Shown: one piece after another, positions 46,218 through 60,099 of the stretch
How the letters are laid out: each line of letters begins with the position of its first letter
Position numbering within the stretch: position 1 is the stretch's first letter
Assembly: GCF_964204865.1 (NCBI RefSeq)
Contig: NC_135250.1
Span: forward strand, 28,511,395 to 28,575,394
Direction of reading: 5' to 3'
DNA from: Styela clava
Lineage: Eukaryota; Chordata; Ascidiacea; Stolidobranchia; Styelidae
Length of the DNA: 64,000 nucleotides
Made by a program: the position numbers and the translations under genes
Notes under the pieces: model-generated
The model's database searches: none
Told to the model about the DNA's origin: nothing
Seen by the model: only the letters and a program-made list of their open reading frames with translations

Positions 46218-48901
46218 GATGTAGTTCTATTTACGAAATTCTAACACTAGCTATAACTGAGGCAATACCAAAATAAAAATTTCATACAATAGGCATGACT
46301 TGTCTATTCACAAATATTATCTTCTATAATAGCTCACATGCAACTGGAAATAAACTTATATTCACAAAAAGCAGACATACGTTATTTAAAATCTTCAATT
46401 CAGAGTAACCCAAATCGTCAAATTGCACAGACTATTCGAGTTCGATATCAATGCGCCTGTATGCCCCTAGCACGTCCGAGATAAATAAAATGTCCTGAGG
46501 CGTATCAACCGAACACAAAGGCGACCTTTATGCATTATTTTCAGACTGGACACGGATTATCGATTATTGTGATGTACTCAACCGTTCACAAACCGGAATG
46601 TAGGTTAGTAAACACAAACACCTCTTAGTATAGTCAAAGGGAGGCCATTACTTTAAAATGCTTACAAGAAACTAGAATATAATGTCATGGAAATGATATA
46701 CATGAAGTCATGATATCGTGTAATAATATTATATTGAGACCCTTTCAATATGGTCGTTTTTTAGCCTTAAAACAAACAATGAAACGCCTTTAAATGCCCT
46801 CATAGTTGTTATGCATTCAGGTTACGCAGCGATAAGTTGTGTTGCCGAGTCCTAAAATGGGATTTAATAAACCGTAAAATGGCAACATTATCCCATCAAC
46901 GATAAAATGTTGTTATTCCAAACGCGGACTCGATTGAATTTATATAGCGTTTAGTAGCATTATCATTTATACAGCGTGGTTTCGTTGCAACGAAGTCCGA
47001 ACGGTCATAGGAAATTGACCTAATTTTTGCTAATTTTATCTACGAGTCAATACGTTCAATTACTTAAAAAAAGAACTCGGGATGCCAAAATAAACCGTAT
47101 TTATTTTTTATGTTTCTTACCAATGCATTGAAAGGATTTAAAATTTAATGAACCCAATGTAGCTAAATTTGGACTAGAATTAGCTTCTTAATCTACGAAC
47201 CATGTAGCAATACGAGTTTAAATTGTTGAGAATCAAATATAACTATGTAATTGTGATTTATCCGCTTTATATCAGACAATAATACTCAAAATGGCACAAC
47301 TTGGTGTTAAGATATACAAACTTAATAAACACGGAATAGTTTAAAGTCATCATAAAATATACTTCATAAGCTTCATCAATTTGTGCAGTATGTCAGCAAA
47401 AAATATTACGTCATTACCACTTTAAAATGTGCAACGTCATGCATATCGTGATATCATTTCAAACTCTGCTCATACGGGTTTTCGTTATGTACTCTGGACG
47501 GGTTATCGTTATGTACCCTGGACCAGTGCGATTAATGGTATCGCATGTTTGTTTAAGGTAGCCATCGGCCCTGCAGCAACTCAAGCATATCTCTAGCATA
47601 CTGAATCTTAGTTGATGTATTTAATATTCGAGGGTATATTTTGAGATGAATTCATAGATATAATAATGGGAATTAATTTTTACGGAGTTATATTTCAATT
47701 TTTGATCTAGCACTGAGTTTGGGCCGATGGTATTAGAAAATAATGTGAATTTAATTGCAGCAAATCTTTTTCATACCAAACTTAATAATTACATATAGAG
47801 CACCTGGCGTTTTAGAGCAGGGGTGTGCAGAATTTTTTGTCGGTGGTTCATATAACCAACCTTCAGACATCTAGCTGGGCCACACACAAAAAAAAAAATC
47901 TTGTACACAACGACTTATAGCAAGCAACCACAATGTGGGATCATTACGTTACAATTTAATGTTGTACACTAGGGTTATGAAAGCCTGCAGCCACGAAATA
48001 CATAGGTGACAACCAGAGCACCGCGGGGAAGGCAACAGAAGGAATGTGGCTATTGCTTAACCTTAAAGTAATGAATACATCGTGCAAAACGGAAAAACCC
48101 TTAACGCACCGCAGTAAAATAACATTATGTTAGTTTACCCATGTGGGCGCATTTTTAAACAAAAACTGTCGCATTAAGAGTACATGCTTGATGAGGAAAA
48201 ATCTTAATGTTGAATTGGGTCACACAAAATCGCCTGACGGGCCGGGTTGTGGACCGTGGGCCTCCTGTTGCAAAACCTAGATTTAGAGGTTCAATGGTAT
48301 ATTTTGAGGTGAAGTCGTAGCTATATAAATGGATGTAATTTTGTGACTAGTACGTTTATTATTGTACCTGGTTGTAATATAATAATATTTAAATTTTTCA
48401 TACTGGAAATGAATTTTGGTACGGACTTATAAATAGGTTTTATGATCCAGATGAGATCGTTCGTATCAGGATCTAGTATATATTTATAAATTATTTATTA
48501 ATTAAACATAGGCTTTTGCGTACAATATTGAAACAATTCCCATGCTAAAGCATTTTATCTAAATCTGATGAGCATCCGTGTGTGAGTTACGATACATGTA
48601 TAAGCTTAGGAAATTTTTGCAAGTAGGTTTCTATGTTGCTTTGAGCTTAGGATTTTCAGCAAGACACCAATCCGGGAGTTTTTCAAACGTAGGAAAATGC
48701 AATTTATCGATCGGAGTGAAAACAGTATAGCTAGTTCCTTACGTAGCAGGTATATCGTTTATAAAGTTATTGGCGTTGTATAAAAATGTAGTTTGTTAAT
48801 TGTGAGTGATGTATTATGTAATTTTACTTAATTTGTATTTTGTAGATTACATATAAGCGAAACAATTTCTATGCAAGACTCTTTGATTGCAATAAACAAA
48901 C
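46218..48901. other. shared upstream region of two divergent P450 genes
   Basis: This 2.7-kb stretch separates the start codons of two intact, oppositely transcribed P450 genes. The left about 0.7 kb (46220-46940) aligns with 37605-38200 upstream of the pseudogene (for example GACTGGACACGGATTA), so the 5' flank was duplicated too. A hAT MITE occupies 47818-48280. No coding signal was seen. Confidence 0.6.
47818..48280. mobile_element. hAT-like MITE between the divergent P450 genes
   Basis: The left tip is CAGGGGTGTGCAGAATTTTT. The right part is GC-rich (cgggccgggttgtggaccg) and ends GTTGCAAAACCTAG. The flanks are TTTTAGAG (47810-47817) and ATTTAGAG (48281-48288), an 8-bp duplication with one mismatch. 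Confidence 0.7.
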
Positions 48902-51900
48902 ATGTCGTGGACAGATTGCTGTGACTGTACCTCAACTATATTTGGTGTGGCTGCATTTGCTTTATGCTGGTACATTTTCAAGAGACCAAAGAACTTTCCA
49001 CCAGGCCCACACGGGCTTCCTTTAGTTGGTTACGCTCCGTTTTTGACCAACAATATGGCGGATGATTTCATGAAAATGAAAACAAAATATGGCTCTGTTA
49101 TGTCTGTGCAAATGGGCCGTGAAGATTGGGTGATTTTAAATGGATATGACACGATAAACGAGGTAATGATAGCTATGCGAGTTTTCTCGAAAGAACCTCT
49201 CAAGTCTTCCACTAACTCGACGAAAAATGTTTGTCAAACACGACGTTAATCTACGCATTTCGCTCTGAACAAGGCCCTATAAATCCATCCACCGATATGT
49301 AACCTTATTTGACGGGTGTTGATATAAAAGTTCTGAACAAATCTGTGAAGATGGCAAAATTTGCAATCGACTAATGGCTGAAAAAAATGTTGTCTCTGAG
49401 TCCCCTAATCTAAATGAGGAAAATTTTCGACTCCGACTCCGAACTCAAAGTTTTGATTACATAGATGTTGACATGTGCGATATTTTTGAATACTGTTAAG
49501 AATGATTTTTAACCATAATCCTTTTTGAGATTCTGAGAAAAAGTTGTCTTATTTTATCACTAATGAATATCTGAAACTTTACATATTCTACTCATAGGAA
49601 TTTGAAAATGCGTCTTCCAACCTAATGAAATTCTGTACAAATATATCTACAGCTCTGATTTCAAGTGTCTAATGACTAGTTAAGAGCTATACATAAAATC
49701 ATCCTCTGAACCAATATATCAGTAGATTGGCGACAGACGTAAACATTTTCAAATCCTTCTCCTAGCAAGAACAGCTATTATAATAGATCTGTTCTGTGTA
49801 CAAAACCCAAGAAAATGACATTCGAAAATGTTTGGTAATGGTCTTATTTAGTTAAATTTGATCCCCGCATTGCCGTAAATAAGTGGACCGTGAATATTCG
49901 GAATATTTGTCTTTGTGATACAATGCCCATGCGACTATTTCACGGGTCGTGGTTTACCCTTATAGATTAAAGCCCAATAATTTCCTCTAATAGTATATTC
50001 AATGTAAACCACTAGTTGTGTAAAATGCATATTCTCAGGTGGTTTTCAAAGGTTTTAGTTCAAAATATATAATCAGGGATAACTGCTTAATGATACATTT
50101 TTTAATGAACATGTTTCTCATTCAAGGCGTTAGTGAAACAAGGAGAAAAGTTCTCCGGTCGACCAAGCATCTTTTTGTTTGATGTAGTTGCACAAGGACG
50201 GGGCGTCATAACTGTCGATTATGGACAAACTTGGAAAACTTTAAGAAAATTCGGCCTCATGACATTGCGAGGGTAACAATATTATTATTTTTACAATATA
50301 ATTTTGTTGTTTATACAAGAGCAACTGCAAACAACTATTTGTGAGACAAGTTGTACGTGCATTTAGCTCAACTTATTCGATAACCCTATAAATTTCATAA
50401 AATTCAGGTATACAACCATAATACCATTAAAACAAAATATATTATAATTACAAAATTGCTCATTATTTTGACTCTAACCCCGCAACTCCGGTTGAAAAAT
50501 TTGTCCCCGACACCGACTATTAACTCCTGGTATAGTAAAAATTTTCTCCCACTCCATCCCCAATCTCCGAGAAAATTAAATTTAGCGTATGCAAATCCCA
50601 TTCAAATAGAGTAGACTGTTAAGAACGCCCATTAAACTTTTTTGCTTTTGAGTTGCTTTTTGATTGTTTCCATCGCCATTTAAAGCCTGTTACCTCGACT
50701 ACAGGCAGTTCAAATGTCTATTTCCGACGTCGTCCCTGCTCTGTACTTATTTTTCTGTTTCTTAGGTTTCGCGTAAAATGTCTACTTTTGTGCTATCATA
50801 GTTTGGTCAACACAACACGTCCTATGATATGTTGTATTTTTTGTATTTTGCCTCCACAACTTCGCTTTTACCAATTATAATCATCAAATATGTTCGTCGA
50901 AAGAAGCTACTTAGCTGATATGCAAGTCTTCCGCAATGATTAACCCATTTTATCACAAACATCAGTGGTCGTGAGCACACTGAATGGATCAAAATCTGTA
51001 ATATGCGACTACTTCTCATATATACCCATCTATTAAAATGACGTAACTTTTATACCACGTCGAACACGTTTTTTTTACAAGCAGGCAATGCCAAGTAAGG
51101 TGCCAATAAAGTTTGAGAGGTTCGTTATTTTCTACTCTCAATGGATTTAGAAATATTTAATTTACCAATTGAGTATATTTTTGACTTGCGTTGCCAACTT
51201 AGTTATGTCGAATGGTTTAACGAATAGACATTCATTTTTCATTTGAAATAAAATTAATATTTCCACTCGCGTCTCTTTATAGATTCGGCGTAGGTAAGAA
51301 AGGAGTAGAAGAAAATGTCATTGAGGAAACTCCACTTCTGATCGAGAAATTGACATCGACGAACGAGCAATCTTTACGTGTACGTATATTTTATATCTGA
51401 AGGAACTGCTATATATCGTAACCTAATACGAGACTCAGCTTCTGTGAACGCTTTTGTGTAGTGATTGAAGCCTTGTGCTCAAGTATTTTAGCAATTTATA
51501 TAAATATCTAAAGTTCTGAACTAATGATCTCTCCACTTCATTCATATCGGAATAATTTAGGTGTATGCTATATGCAAATCCTGAAGGTTCCATGTAGACT
51601 AGATGTCGTGCCTCCTATAAATTTCTAAAAATAAATTTTGTGTTAGATAACGTCTTATCTTATTTACAGTGGAAACTTACGTTAGCGATATCGAACATCA
51701 TCTGTAGAGTGACAGTTGGGACGAGATTTGAATATACCGACAAGAGATTCGTGCGCCTGATTGAGATCTTTACAAATTTGTAAGTTTATTCTAATTTCTA
51801 ATAATAAAGTATATTATTTGAATTTTGTTTACCAGTGTATTGGGCTAGAGATGCGACGATGCCGGTGTTATTTGAATTCGGCGATTATATTGAAACGTCA

Positions 51901-54900
51901 AGATCCTGCCCGACTGATTAGAACCACATTTAGAGATTGAAAACGTGACTCAGTGAATCGAGTCTATATCACTGTTTGTGACGTCTGAGTTTGAGTTTTT
52001 CAAATTCTATCACTTTTTGCTTTATCATCTTGTTGAAAAAAAAATTTCAATTATATTTTCAGTTCAATCGATGCCTCCGATGCAAAGATGTTGGGACTAA
52101 TAGCGGCTGCTCCCATTGTTAGATTTGTTCCACCATTTAGCGGATGCTTGAAACGAGCGTTGAAAGAAATTGATGATTTCATAGGTATGGATCTTTTAAA
52201 TTTGATTCGAGCAATTTGTGAGAGACACTTTGTTCTACAATTGTAATTTATCATACAGACTCATTCTCTATTTTGTATCTTTCGGGAATTTTTTTTTATA
52301 AGAGAACTACTCGCTTCTTTCGCTCCATAAATAGGCCCTGTATCACAGCCACTAATATCGTACAATCTTTAATGAGCTACTATTTATTTGGAAGGTCATA
52401 ATCTCTCCGGTTCGGCACTGCCAACCAAATTTATCACACCATGGCTGGGGCATGGGATTTGAAACCGGAATGTGTACTTTGCGATGTCAACACACTTAAG
52501 TCTAACGCTTTACCCGCTACGCAGAAATAGAACTGGAATTATATTAGGAAATTCAGAGTTTCTTCGGAAGTTTAAAAAAAACTTCATTCTGTCGACAAGT
52601 CCTGTTTACAAGTTATTCAATACCAAACCGTGACTCGACTCAAAAAATTCAACATTTCAACTCCAACTTCAGACTATTCAGTTTTGGTTACTTTGGATTT
52701 TAGCTGAAGAGGTGACAACTTCCGTATAACAACAGCTAGAGCGGATATTTCCTGGCATTTTCCAACTATAGTTGAAATCGGCTAAAATTATTGAAACGTT
52801 TATGTAAAATCATAGATAAACAGAAGTTCAAGTGTAAAATGAATTTTATTCGTTTTAGATCGAGAAATTATATATATATATAGATTTTTTTTGGGGGGGG
52901 GGGGGGGGTGGTCATCCTATTGATATTTTAATATTATTTCAGTTGTGAATCTAATTCGTCATTTTCCTAGTTGCTTTTACACTTCTTGTTTAGAAATTTT
53001 TTGCGATATCATTGATGAACACGAATCGAACTTCGAAGAAAATGATACTCGAGATTTTATTGACGCCTTCCTCAGAGAGATGAAATCTAAAGGCAAGAAC
53101 GATCCCTGCTTTAATGTAAGTTGCTTTATAAACATTTTTATGAAAGTTGTCTCGACGTAACACCGTACGAGTAATTATATCTTCCTGTATGTATACAACC
53201 TTTATCTTTAAGCGGAATATCATTTAAAAGGCATGTGCATTTTATAAACAGCTTAAATATAATTACGGGCATTGTTTCAGCATATTTACATTGACCCAAC
53301 TTATGATAACTGTTTAGTTTTCAAGCATTTATGGAATAATGATATTAAACTGTAATTTTACGAAATGGTAACGATTCAAATTTTGTCTATCATAGTTAGA
53401 GTGTGAAGTGCGTTAGATAAATTATCAGATCAAAAAGAGATTATTATTATACTTTATATAAGATTTAATTCCTTCTCGAAGAATAAAAATAGTTAAATAC
53501 TTATATTTATTCAGAAACTTCAACTCATTCAATACATTCGAGATTTATTTGAAGCTGGAACTGGAACGACAAGCACTACTTTATGTTGGGCAATTCTGTG
53601 CTTTGTAAATTACCCAGAATGTCAAGATAAAATTGCAAACGAAATTAGGAAAACTTTAGGTATTAAACAATAACCGGTGTTACATAATGTAATATAGTAA
53701 TAATACTCATGTGATCATTCCATATTTCTTCAATATATGACACACGGTTGTACTATTGAAAGCTTACACTTATATATGTTGGCATAGTCCAAAATGTCAA
53801 AAGCTCCTACACATCCCCTCGCTTATGGTGTAATTTATTGGGTACGTAATACCGCAAAAAAGGTTCACCATCATTTCAAAAACATACCAGCCCATTGCTT
53901 ATTGCAGTGGATAATTTTACAGAGAATCGAAATGAAAGACGTATAAAATTTGTAGATGTAAAAATTAACTATTTGAATTTAAACATATATTCGACAGGCG
54001 AAGACGGCGTACCAAGTATGAAGCACAGAGATGAAATGCCTTACACTTGTGCCTTCATACAAGAACTCATGAGACATAGAACATTGGTGCCTCTGGGTGT
54101 ATTTCATAAGACAAACGAGGAAGCAGCACTGAACAAATACACCATTCCTAAAAATACCACGGTCAGTGTAAAATAATTTTCATCCAAGTTTGCTCAAACA
54201 TATTTGCATACCGTCGTAGAAAAACTTGAAACAAGTAGGAAAGTAGGTGGCACTTTCGCAAGTGGACGGTTCATACCATACCAACTAGCTTTTTAAAAAC
54301 AGTTGGATATCATTGACTGATTTTACAGAACCTTGGTCGAAGCGAAAACGTCGTTTTAAAGTTTTTGACGCACCAACAGCTTTATATTTTCAACAAAATG
54401 TCAGAAGTGAAGTTGGGAGAAGTTAATCCAAGGAGTTATGCGGGAATGGAATTCAATGATTGTAAAATAAATATAAATAGTCACCAATAGATCATTAATT
54501 ATTAAGGATCTAATTTAAATAACATTTCAACTATTCGTTAAATCTTGTTTCCGCTCAATCACAGATATGAATAGGTTTGTATTCAATGTTACATTGAATA
54601 AACATATCATTTTAATTCCAATGTTCACTTCCACTTCCATATTCCGTTATTCCAATCCCATCATTAAAACGAATAGGCACGGTCGATTGTATTTAGTAAT
54701 GTATAATGTTAAATTTTTCTTTAGGTTTGTCCGAACATCTGGTCTGTTCACTTCGACCCAAAAAATTTCGAAAATCCGAGAGAATTTCGACCTGAGAGAT
54801 TTCTTGACCGTGACGGAAAATTTATAAAATCGAATCACGTGATCCCGTTCTCCGTTGGACCTCGACACTGCCTGGGTGAACAACTGGCCAGGATGGAAGT

Positions 54901-55042
54901 TTTTATCTTCCTGACAGGAATTGTACAGAAACTAAGAGTTGTACCTAACCCAGACATACCCGTGCCTCTTTTCGACGTTGGTGGATTCAATGTCGTAACG
55001 TACGAACCTCCGGAATTTGATGTGACTTTTGAGAAACGTTAA
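48902..55042 (+). CDS. CYP2-like cytochrome P450, intact (nine exons, 494 residues)
   Basis: Exons: 48902-49162, 50127-50272, 51283-51379, 51670-51779, 52063-52184, 52994-53115, 53515-53659, 53998-54161 and 54725-55042 (stop TAA). Lengths of the first eight equal those of the minus-strand paralog exactly. Motifs: N-terminal anchor and hinge (KRPKNFPPGPHGLPLVG), I-helix FEAGTGTTS, K-helix ExxR in FIQELMRHR, FRPERFLDRDG, and heme loop FSVGPRHCLGEQLARME. The start ATG has AACAAACATGT around it and aligns with the paralog start. It is a membrane-bound monooxygenase of unknown substrate. Protein divergence from the neighbour is substantial (for example SWTDCCDC against WLDGLLNC), so this duplication is older than the one that made the pseudogene. 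Intron 5 contains a run of 16 G. Confidence 0.95.
52893..52908 (+). repeat. poly-G run (16 G) after a TA repeat
   Basis: Sixteen consecutive G follow tatatatatataga and eight T in intron 5 of the plus-strand P450. It is the only such run in an AT-rich window. The length may also be a sequencing or assembly uncertainty. Confidence 0.9.
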
Positions 55043-55085
55043 ATATTGAAAGACAGCTTAGAATGAAACAGTTTTTCTTTGTTTA

Positions 55086-55091
55086 AATAAA
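55086..55091 (+). terminator. polyadenylation signal of the plus-strand P450
   Basis: AATAAA lies 44 bp after the TAA stop, in the expected position for a short 3' UTR. Confidence 0.6.
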
Positions 55092-55406
55092 TGAAAATAT
55101 TATGTGAAATTGTAATAATTATAGGATGTATTTACTTGGTTGTAGCTAGGATGAATACTAAATACTACGTTATTGACCCTTGAAATATACACAAGAATAC
55201 AACTAGAAAATTTTCCAGCACAATGTGAATATTTAAAAAGCAATTTAGTAAATTTGCAATCTTTAAAACCAGGCTGTAACAATACGCAAGATATTTTTGT
55301 GTTGTGTTCGGAATTCATCGCATCCTTCTGAAAAAGATGTATTTGTTACCTTGTATACTTTTTAACAAGTTTAATACGCCTTTCACTCCAAGCAATGGTC
55401 TATACC

Positions 55407-55770
55407 AGAGGTGTTAAACAAGTGACCCGCGGGCCATAATCCGTCCCACCAAGCAATTTAGTGAGACCTTTGTCGACAATCTCATTTTTTCCCTCCAATC
55501 ATAAAATCCTAATTAGCTGTTTTATGTGCAAAACGTCGCTCACATGAGTAAATGTTCATAGATATTTTTGCTGCTATCGACGCATTAAGCATTCGCTGTT
55601 TAATCCTGTGTATTTATTAGGTAAATAAAAATATCAAATTTTCATGAAATTTATGTTTTAAGAATTTAAAGTGTCTGGATGCAGATAATATTAAAAAAAA
55701 TACTTGCAATTAAACATATTCCAAGTATTCCTGCACCGGGCCATTATAAACCATCGCAAATTTGCCACCA
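55407..55770. mobile_element. hAT-like remnant
   Basis: It begins CAGAGGTGTTAAACAAGTGA followed by cccgcgggcc, a characteristic hAT tip. A possible far end lies near 55735-55755 (caccgggccattataaacc). No target duplication could be fixed, so the right boundary is a guess. Confidence 0.5.
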
Positions 55771-55993
55771 GTCCGTTTGCTCACGGTTCGGCTATTCATA
55801 TTATATATAGACCGCAGATCAAAGATAGATCGACTTTGAACAAAAATACTAAATTTGAATTTTTTCATGAATTCACAGACTATTAACAGTGTTACGGTCC
55901 AGCTGTCTGCAACCCAGAATCAGTTTTACTTTATGCGGAGTCGTAATTATAACTTCTATGAAATGAATGTCGAAACAAGAGTTATCAATTTAA

Positions 55994-56600
<607 letters not shown>

Positions 56601-57034
56601 TTGCGATATTGTGTCAAAAAAGCTGTTGAACAAAGAACACATATTACACCACACTGTAAAAGTGTTGATTACCAATGGTTAATCGTGTTGCGCAATCTGT
56701 GACGTCAGTCTCGTTTCTTTTTAGCTACACCTCGTATATATATCACAAATTCTCAAATCAGAATTATGGTAACCCGAAAAATCATGGGGAAAACAAAAAT
56801 AGCTCGGCATAGAAGGCAAGAACCGGTTCTTGATGTAATACGAGAGCAGGATCGGGAAATTTTATACGATTCCACCGCACTGAAGAGTAAAACTAGAGCC
56901 ACAATAATTCAGAAAAATGATTCATATATACATTTTGTGTCTTGTAAATTAGATGTTGAAGTAATCTATTTGTAATCTCTGTCGACAAACCTTTTTGAGT
57001 TCTTCAAAATAGCTACTTTACAGTTTATGAACAA

Positions 57035-58248
57035 GTAGGTGGCGCTAGAGTATTGAGGTTGTTGAAATAGGTTAACATGTTACAATGTTACCATGGCAAC
57101 AAATGGAATGTATTTATAAGAGACGAGAAGGATTAGTAAGACAATGCTACTACCTGTAAGACTATTGTGAGAAGAATGATAGGTTTTAAACAAGTAAATT
57201 GGTGATAGTGATTCGAGGTGATACACCGAATTAGCAAGCAACAACTTGAAAGACAAAAATGAATTGGCATGAATTATAGGCATTTTATTGTAATATTACC
57301 ATACTCTCATGTACTTTTAATTTACAACAACTAAAGCCTTACGTACAAAATCAATTTTATGGTTAAAATAAATATGCCATGAGTATAATAAAATGGCAAA
57401 TTGTTTGATGTCCCACAAAATTAGGCCACTATTAAACTCAGATACTTATCAATGTGTATATCAGATTGATACAGCATACAGATCATCATACAGTTTGTGA
57501 GTGGTCAGTTTGCAATTCAACTACTGTTCAATAAATTAAAACCGTGCGCAAAGAAGTATTTCAGGTTTCTAAATATGACAATCGGAAACTCTTATCAAAA
57601 CGTGATGTAAAAAAAATTATGATCAAGTAAAACAACAACAGCAAAAATAACAACAATAATTTAACAAAATGCCTCACACATTTTGTGTCTAGTGAGTTAT
57701 AAGTTAGAGTAAACGTTGTAATTTTTATCGACAACACGACAAGTCGTTTTCTTATTAATAGGTAGGTGGCGCTAGAGGATCGAAGTTGTCGAAAAAGCTT
57801 GACATGCTGCAGTGTTACCATGTCAACAAATGGGATGTGTTTAGAAGAGACGGAAAGATTAGTGAGAGAATGCTATCACATGTAAAACTATTGTGAGTAG
57901 AATAAGATGTTTTGGAACAGTTAACGAAATTGGTTGTAGTTAGTTCAAATTATACTGTGAACTAGCAAGTGACATTTTGTTGGAAAGAATAAAATGACTC
58001 GATGAATGATAGGAAATTTATTGTGATATTATTATGCCGTAGAAAGTATTTTGCAACACCTACAAAATCAATTTTTAGCTAAAATGAATAGGACATAAAT
58101 ATAATGAAACTTTATGAGAAATTGTTTTATGTCCCGCAAAATTTGGCCACTATTACACTCAGATGCTAATCAATGTATATGTGTATATCAGATCGATACA
58201 GCATGCAGATCATCATACAGTTTGTGTGTGGTCAGTTTGCAATTCGTC
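57035..58248. repeat. tandem duplication of a 0.73-kb unit
   Basis: GTAGGTGGCGCTAGAG occurs at 57035 and 57762, and the unit end ATCATCATACAGTTTGTG ... GTGGTCAGTTTGCAATTC occurs near 57480-57520 and 58210-58248, so the offset is about 727 bp. Copies are strongly diverged in between. I see no protein in either copy. Confidence 0.85.
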
Positions 58249-60099
58249 CATCAGAGAAAGATATTTCATTTCATAACCATAACAAATTAGGAAAATAAAA
58301 ATAATAAAATATTTTGCATATATGAAGCTATTTTTGGAACAAAAATGTTTTTATCTCCAACTTACGTTTGGCAAAGCAGAAATGCGCCATATGAAACTGA
58401 TTTTTAAATTAAAAAATTGCGCCTGTCTAACAGGAATCATTGAATTAAGTTATTTAATATTAAAGCAAAATAGATTGCCGGCAAATTCCGATTAAGTAAT
58501 AAACATCTATTAACTTCGTCTTTGTGCAAACACTAAGTCTCTCGTGCCAATCATTACGCATTTGTCAACAAAAAACTGTCACGACATCATAATATAAATC
58601 ACATTTGTTACGAAATAGGCTGTGTCACATTTTGACTAGTGTTTACCAGTTTGTTGTTCTATTAAGTGCCAGTATTCAAGATCGTCGCCGCTGGATATAT
58701 CAACCTCAAGCCCTCATATAGAGATCAATTTTAATTGTAGCGCTGTTTCATATTTACTGAGTATCGCTTATTTGATTGACATTTGCGTCTCTTACAGTTT
58801 TGAATACATTTTTACGACTAATACAACTAATTTACGATTTGTACGATTTATAATTAACCTGAAGTAATATTTTTTCACAAATAGAAATATACTGAGGTTT
58901 AGAACTTAATCGGAATTTAGCATAAATCTATTCTAAATATTTAAACGAATTAGAAATAAATGAGCTCCTGGAAGTTCTTTTCAATTTATTTAAATCACAA
59001 CTTTGTGGTGAAACTATTCAGAAGAGTTCTTGCTGTAAACCGACATAAATCTTTGGTTTTTATGTTTGTTTTTTTTAATTTTTCTCTTCTTGTCATTGTT
59101 ATAAACTGCTTGTCTGAGTAAGTCTTATTTTGGTCAGACGAAATGTCGAAGAAATACATTAGTTCTATAGTGCAGCTGGACTATTGAATTGTATAGTTTT
59201 GACTGAAAGTTCCAAATTGGGTCATTTTGACCTGGTAGTCCTGGCACACTCTGAAAGTGAAACTGAAATCGAGTTTAGAAAAATTACAAAATCTAGTGTT
59301 TTCGTCGGAATTTTAGGATTTTACATTTTAGAAGTATTGATAACTGAATCGAATAAGGGGCATGTTAACGCAAAAAGCGTTGTGTAGAATTTTTGCAATT
59401 TAGAAACAGTCAAAGAATTCATCCTCTTCTAATACCACGCTTTATTTCGAAATGAAAACTCGAAATAGTGAATGCTTCAGTTATATTTAATTCGATGCTA
59501 TATTTCCTAATAGTTTTTTTTCGCTATATTCCTATTAACTTGAAGGATATGTAAACACGTCTCAAGCCTGAACAAGATAAGATCGACGTTAACAATCAAC
59601 TATGGTAAACTAGAAATGAGAAGATGTTATCGTAAACAAAACTGAAGTTCCAAAAAGAAAGTGAAGTAAGATTAAACGTTATATTTTTACATTTATACAT
59701 GTTTAAATTTGGATTGGATGTAATGTTGGTTAGAACTTTGATGCACCACAGTGATATTCCAATTGACTACGCTTTTACATTTTGTAATTTAGTGAAAATT
59801 ATATTTTTCATGATTAAAATGAATTACTACAAGAATATTTTAAAAATCAATACATTACGTTGTTTATGTACATAATCACAATTCGTGCTTCTCTCTCAAG
59901 GTTAATTTGTCTTATGTGGTACTTGTGTAAAAGAATATTTAAATAAAACATTTACTTAATTTTTCTTTTTTCTGAAAACTACAAAATTGTATATTCAACT
60001 TTCAGATAATTTATATTAGCTTCTTTTAAATCGGAATTACCGTTTTGGACATATTAAATTTTTTTTTATTTTTTCACAGATTGTACGTCGGTTTGTGAA
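58249..60099. other. intergenic stretch with Penelope-type tail motif
   Basis: AT-rich, without recognisable coding signal. The only structured element noted is the hammerhead-like motif at 59113-59160. A pyrimidine-rich acceptor at 60061-60079 (ttttttcacag) directly before the first coding exon of the next gene implies an upstream non-coding exon somewhere here. Confidence 0.5.
59113..59160 (+). mobile_element. decayed Penelope-type 3' tail with hammerhead-like motif
   Basis: CTGAGTAAGTCTTATTTTGG followed by TCAGACGAAATG parallels the motif at 15897-15926 (CTGAAGAAGTCTGACC ... GTCAGACGAAACG), and both continue with GAAxTAxATTxxT. Here the first strand of stem II has decayed, so pairing is weak. 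Confidence 0.5.
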
